Assembly: GCA_900323505.1 (NCBI GenBank)
Contig: OOIN01000002.1
Coordinates: forward strand, 1,426,001 to 1,490,000
Length of the DNA stretch: 64,000 nucleotides
Reading direction: 5' to 3'
Source of the DNA: Ustilago trichophora
Taxonomy: Eukaryota; Basidiomycota; Ustilaginomycetes; Ustilaginales; Ustilaginaceae
This document shows positions 61,101 through 64,000 of the stretch, piece after piece; positions within the stretch are counted from its first letter, which is position 1, and the number at the start of each line of letters is the position of its first letter. The notes beneath the pieces are model-generated. The model saw nothing but the letters and a program-made list of their open reading frames with translations. It ran no database searches and was not told the DNA's origin. The position numbers and the translations under genes are program-made.

Positions 61101-62699
61101 AGTGGAACACAGCGAAGGAAGCCCGCCAAGCTCTGCAAGCTTTGAACGGATGTGAATCACCTCTGAGGCTGACTCTTGCCGCACAAGCAGCTCAACGGCT
61201 TCGTGCCGTCGTTCGATCTCTCCTCGCTTTGCCAGCGGCATCATGATCCATCGTCTCAACATTGGCCGAGAGACTGTTGGTGAACAAAGTCCGGTGAGAT
61301 TTGACAAGTTGGTTAGCTATCGGATCAGAGTGAATGTGGTGGATAGCCATCTCACATTTGGAACAAGTTAGGCTCAGCATGGCTGCAGGTAAGGTATGTA
61401 GAGGAGCAGGTAACGAAAGCAACGCCACGATGGAATTCGTCAGCCCAAGAACTCCATAAAGCTGCGGCTCCTGCAGGGAATGCTATGTTGAAAGCTTCAT
61501 ACGATAAATACCCAGAATGGAGAAACCTTCTCGACCCGCTTTGGCATGCACGAACCCGTGGACATCACTGGCGCAGATGCTGAGACTTTTTAGCGTGCTT
61601 TCGTCAAGGTAGAGGTAGTCGTCCAGGCACAATGAGACGAGAGTCAAGCTACGGCCAATTTCTCTCCTGCTGCGCAGGCTTGACAGAAGAGGCGCCGCTG
61701 CAGCGACCTATCATTATGGATATGCAAGAAGAGAGCACATTTTGAGGCTATGGGGTGAGTTGGCTCGAGTTTTGCTCTGTTTGGCTTCTGCCGCCTCGTC
61801 AGGGGTTGCGACTGCGACTTACAGAAAGGCTGCATTCGGATGTGGCTATCTTTGCGTCAAGGGACACGAGGCGTGTCATGGACCCTTCTTCGGAAGGACC
61901 GTACTCAGAAGTGCCGCGGAAACCTGCAGAGGCGCTACCAAAGGTGGCTGCCTCTTCTATGCTTGACAGACCGACCGCTGTCTGAAAGTCTCTGGCAGGG
62001 CGCACTTCGAGCGTACCACTGTGTTGTCCAGCTGTCCGGGATCGGTCAAGGGTTGTTACCGGTTAGCGACTTAGCGACGTACAGGAGCCCATATCTAACT
62101 TGGCTGACAACGAAATCACAGTGTCGGCTTCGTGTAGCCAAGCGCTGGCAAGCTACTGACCATGTTTCTGTAGCATGACAAGGATCGATTCAGGGCATCT
62201 GGAAGAGACGACTATGAGACCTGGGTTGAATTGCGAAAGTACTGCATGTTTTGACAAAAAATGATGAGCTGTCAAGTAAGCATTCGTGACTGCTTTGGGA
62301 TGCTGGGATTGCCCTGCAGGCCAGCAGGCCGTGCTTACAGCTCTCAATAAAGCCGTACGAAGCATGACCAAAGGCCGCAATAGCGCCGGTGGCTGCTGCA
62401 GGTCCAACATCAGCGTCATGTTGTTCTGAAGCGTTGCCGGTGGTTCGGGCCGAGGTGAGCTGACCATTATCGTGGACGACAAAGTCCCAAGGAAGGTCCT
62501 CGCATAGGAGTAGCTGATGTTCTTCCTCCACATAGACAGCACAGCCGCATCGGCCATGCAAAGCTTCGATCGCTAAAGCCGAGATGGGAACTGTTGATTG
62601 GTCGACCGAAGAGCAGTTGTCGCGATCAGCTGGTAGCGAAGCAGCTGGCGTCGTTTCGCTTGCAGAGCCGAGCGCATGAGACGGAGTTGTGGCGCTCAT
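58193..62699 (-). CDS. MSH5: MutS homolog 5, meiotic crossover factor (19 exons)
   Basis: My model has 19 exons and 977 residues. Exons on the minus strand: 62699-62339, 62241-62161, 62031-61823, 61707-61503, 61382-61356, 61273-61053, 60984-60910, 60821-60762, 60684-60668, 60590-60447, 60354-60241, 60158-60116, 60044-59920, 59846-59723, 59660-59278, 59173-59109, 59028-58879, 58800-58711, 58632-58193. All phases agree. Introns are 62-129 nt. Family landmarks in order: SRPMLRRWIMMPL, IDFEDSKNEGKITVKAGVD, LNVVYFPQIGYLISVPGG, LYDLRRPTLVNEQVL, Walker A TGANSSGKSCLL, CGSFVPAERAELGVFD, LVILDEVGRECRSDDGAGL and YLYRLKPGFAGTSHACHCAR. MSH5 pairs with MSH4 as a clamp on recombination intermediates. An acidic insertion of about 75 residues precedes Walker A. 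Exons 2, 3 and 5 are the least certain; the intron after exon 2 uses a weak GTCAGT donor. Confidence 0.85.
59192..59220. repeat. 8-bp tandem repeat inside an MSH5 intron
   Basis: The unit GGCGAGAA repeats 3.6 times in intron 15 of MSH5. It is too short to affect coding. Confidence 0.8.
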
Positions 62700-64000
62700 G
62701 CTGAATCGGAAACGTCAGCCTGGCGTGGTTTATGGAAGTACTCCAGACGACTGGGTGTCGCCTTATTTAATGCTTGCCGCTTTCCTGCTGCCGCAGCACG
62801 GAGGGCTCCATTCATTGCAACGTCCAGTGAACTTGTGAAAAGCGAGTCGAGCATCCACACACTCATCATGCGATGCGATCTGTGTCGCCGTTGCAGATCA
62901 GGAGATGTAGGAGTCGTCGAATGATAGGAGCAGCAAAGGGGACGGACTGTGTGCTATCTCAAAGTGTCCCGAGCGTGGGAAGATTTTGTCGGAACGACAC
63001 CGAGCTTAGCCGAATATACCGACACGGGGAGACACTGTGGCGGAAAACAGAGCTGCATTCTTTCGGCAGACCCATTTGCCATGTTTGGCGGCTGTGCAAG
63101 GTGAAGATCAAGATCAATCAAAGTCGCAGCAACGCTACTACTACATTACGCCCAACGCCTTGAGAAAACCTATACATCGTCAGAAGCTGCATCGCGTTCT
63201 CGCGTAGAGCAGGTCGACCGTGCAGTGCTTAGAAAGGCGTACGAAATCGACAGGCCGTAGAGAAGCCAAACTTCAAATGAGGTCCATCCTCTTATCGTGG
63301 ATGAAAAGTCGATCATGTAGCGGCTCATTGGCAGGTGGAAATGGCCTCCTGATTCAAGCTCCTGCAGGCCAGAGACAGATGGTCGCATAGCGTGGGACCA
63401 CTACACAGAAGCATTTGCGAAACGCCGAAAAAGGAAATTAAAGTTTACCAGAGGAGTGGGTGCAAGTCGTGGACCCGATCTTTGAGCAGGCCGGCGCGAG
63501 CCACCAGGAAGGTTTCTGAGGGATTGTCATGTGGTCGTGCATCACTTTGATGCAAGAGCAAGCCGTCAAACCGAGAATGGGCTATGATATCTACACGAGT
63601 GAAAGCTGGAGCCGCACCAGTTTCGCCGAGATGATGAAAGGGCGACATCCACGAACCGTGTTTGAATTCCTTATGCCATGCGCCTCGCCATAGAATTGCT
63701 TGTCGTTCCAGAGCGGCCTCCCCAGCTTGGGTATCAGAAGATTGAGTCGGCGGGCCGTGCAAGATTTGTTGGCAAAGTCGCTTTCGAGCTTCGCTGCCTC
63801 TTCGGGCGAGTGATGGACATCGAGAGGCATGGTGGTGAAGGGCGGTGCAATCTGATGTGTCCAATCTTGAAGAAGAGAGGGCTTCGCTACCAGCCAACGG
63901 AGGTATGTGACTCTTGGTGTCGATCAAGAAGATCCAGGTACGTTGGGGCTGGCTGAAACTCCAGAGTCGCCGTAGGTGGGGGAGAATGGGCGAGATGGAA
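62700..64000. other. Right-edge region, MSH5 promoter plus a possible unidentified gene
   Basis: 62700-63165 is the upstream flank of MSH5. On the minus strand, 63170-63960 has open, coding-like stretches in alternating frames. These include a frame beginning MPLDVHHSPEEAAKLESDFA at 63830 with a CACCATG context, and a last segment at 63388-63170 containing FEVWLLYGLSISYAFLS. Splice signals (a GTAAAC donor near 63446, acceptors near 63399 and 63365) suggest an intron-containing gene that may start beyond the window. I could not settle one exon model and do not recognise the product. Confidence 0.25.

Noticed and set aside
62153..62557. 134-codon minus-strand frame overlapping MSH5 exon 1
   Set aside because: Only its last part (the LIVVSSRCPESILVMLQKH region) is MSH5 exon 2; the upstream part is out of frame with exon 1.

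Overview
The window comes from a basidiomycete fungus, most likely a smut of the Ustilaginales. Nearly every gene has a fungal counterpart: Zn2Cys6 regulators, chitin synthase, Air-type TRAMP subunit, LDB19-type arrestin, eisosome-like BAR domain and Met8. Most genes are long single exons, as expected in intron-poor smut genomes. Introns, where present, have GTAAGT/GTGAGT-type donors and CTNAC-like branch sites. I saw no rRNA, tRNA, CRISPR array or intact transposon.

Layout, left to right: a small secreted protein that may run off the left edge (28-366, -); mitochondrial phosphate carrier MIR1 (-); a large Zn2Cys6 factor (+); SKI3 of the Ski complex (-); MET8 (two exons, +); condensin subunit YCG1 (-); exosome subunit RRP42 (+); a 1002-aa fusion of a Pil1/Lsp1-type BAR domain with prephenate dehydratase-ACT (+); a chitin synthase (+); an AIR1/2-like zinc-knuckle protein (+); an LDB19/ART1-like arrestin (-); a DUF4203/TMEM198-like membrane protein (+); a secreted protein with 36 heptad repeats (-); a second Zn2Cys6 factor (-); about 5 kb without a convincing gene; a 1457-aa DUF4045/gelsolin-like protein with an embedded ADE8-type GAR transformylase (-); histone H2A.Z (two exons, +); a CCDC25/DUF814 protein (three exons, -); an Aurora kinase (four exons, +); MSH5 (19 exons by my model, -); and weak signs of another intron-containing gene at the right edge.

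The genes do not form one pathway, but RNA surveillance is over-represented: SKI3, RRP42 and an AIR protein belong to the Ski, exosome and TRAMP assemblies. Chromosome biology is also well represented (YCG1, H2A.Z, Aurora kinase, MSH5).

The most unusual observations are two uninterrupted reading frames joining a cell-cortex or cytoskeleton module to a metabolic enzyme (BAR + prephenate dehydratase; DUF4045/gelsolin + GAR transformylase). Next come an intron-dense MSH5 with a 17-nt micro-exon and an altered Walker B region, a heptad-repeat secreted protein, and TACTG/CAGTA pentamer arrays found only in noncoding DNA. All functional calls rest on reading motifs and remembered family features; no database search was possible.
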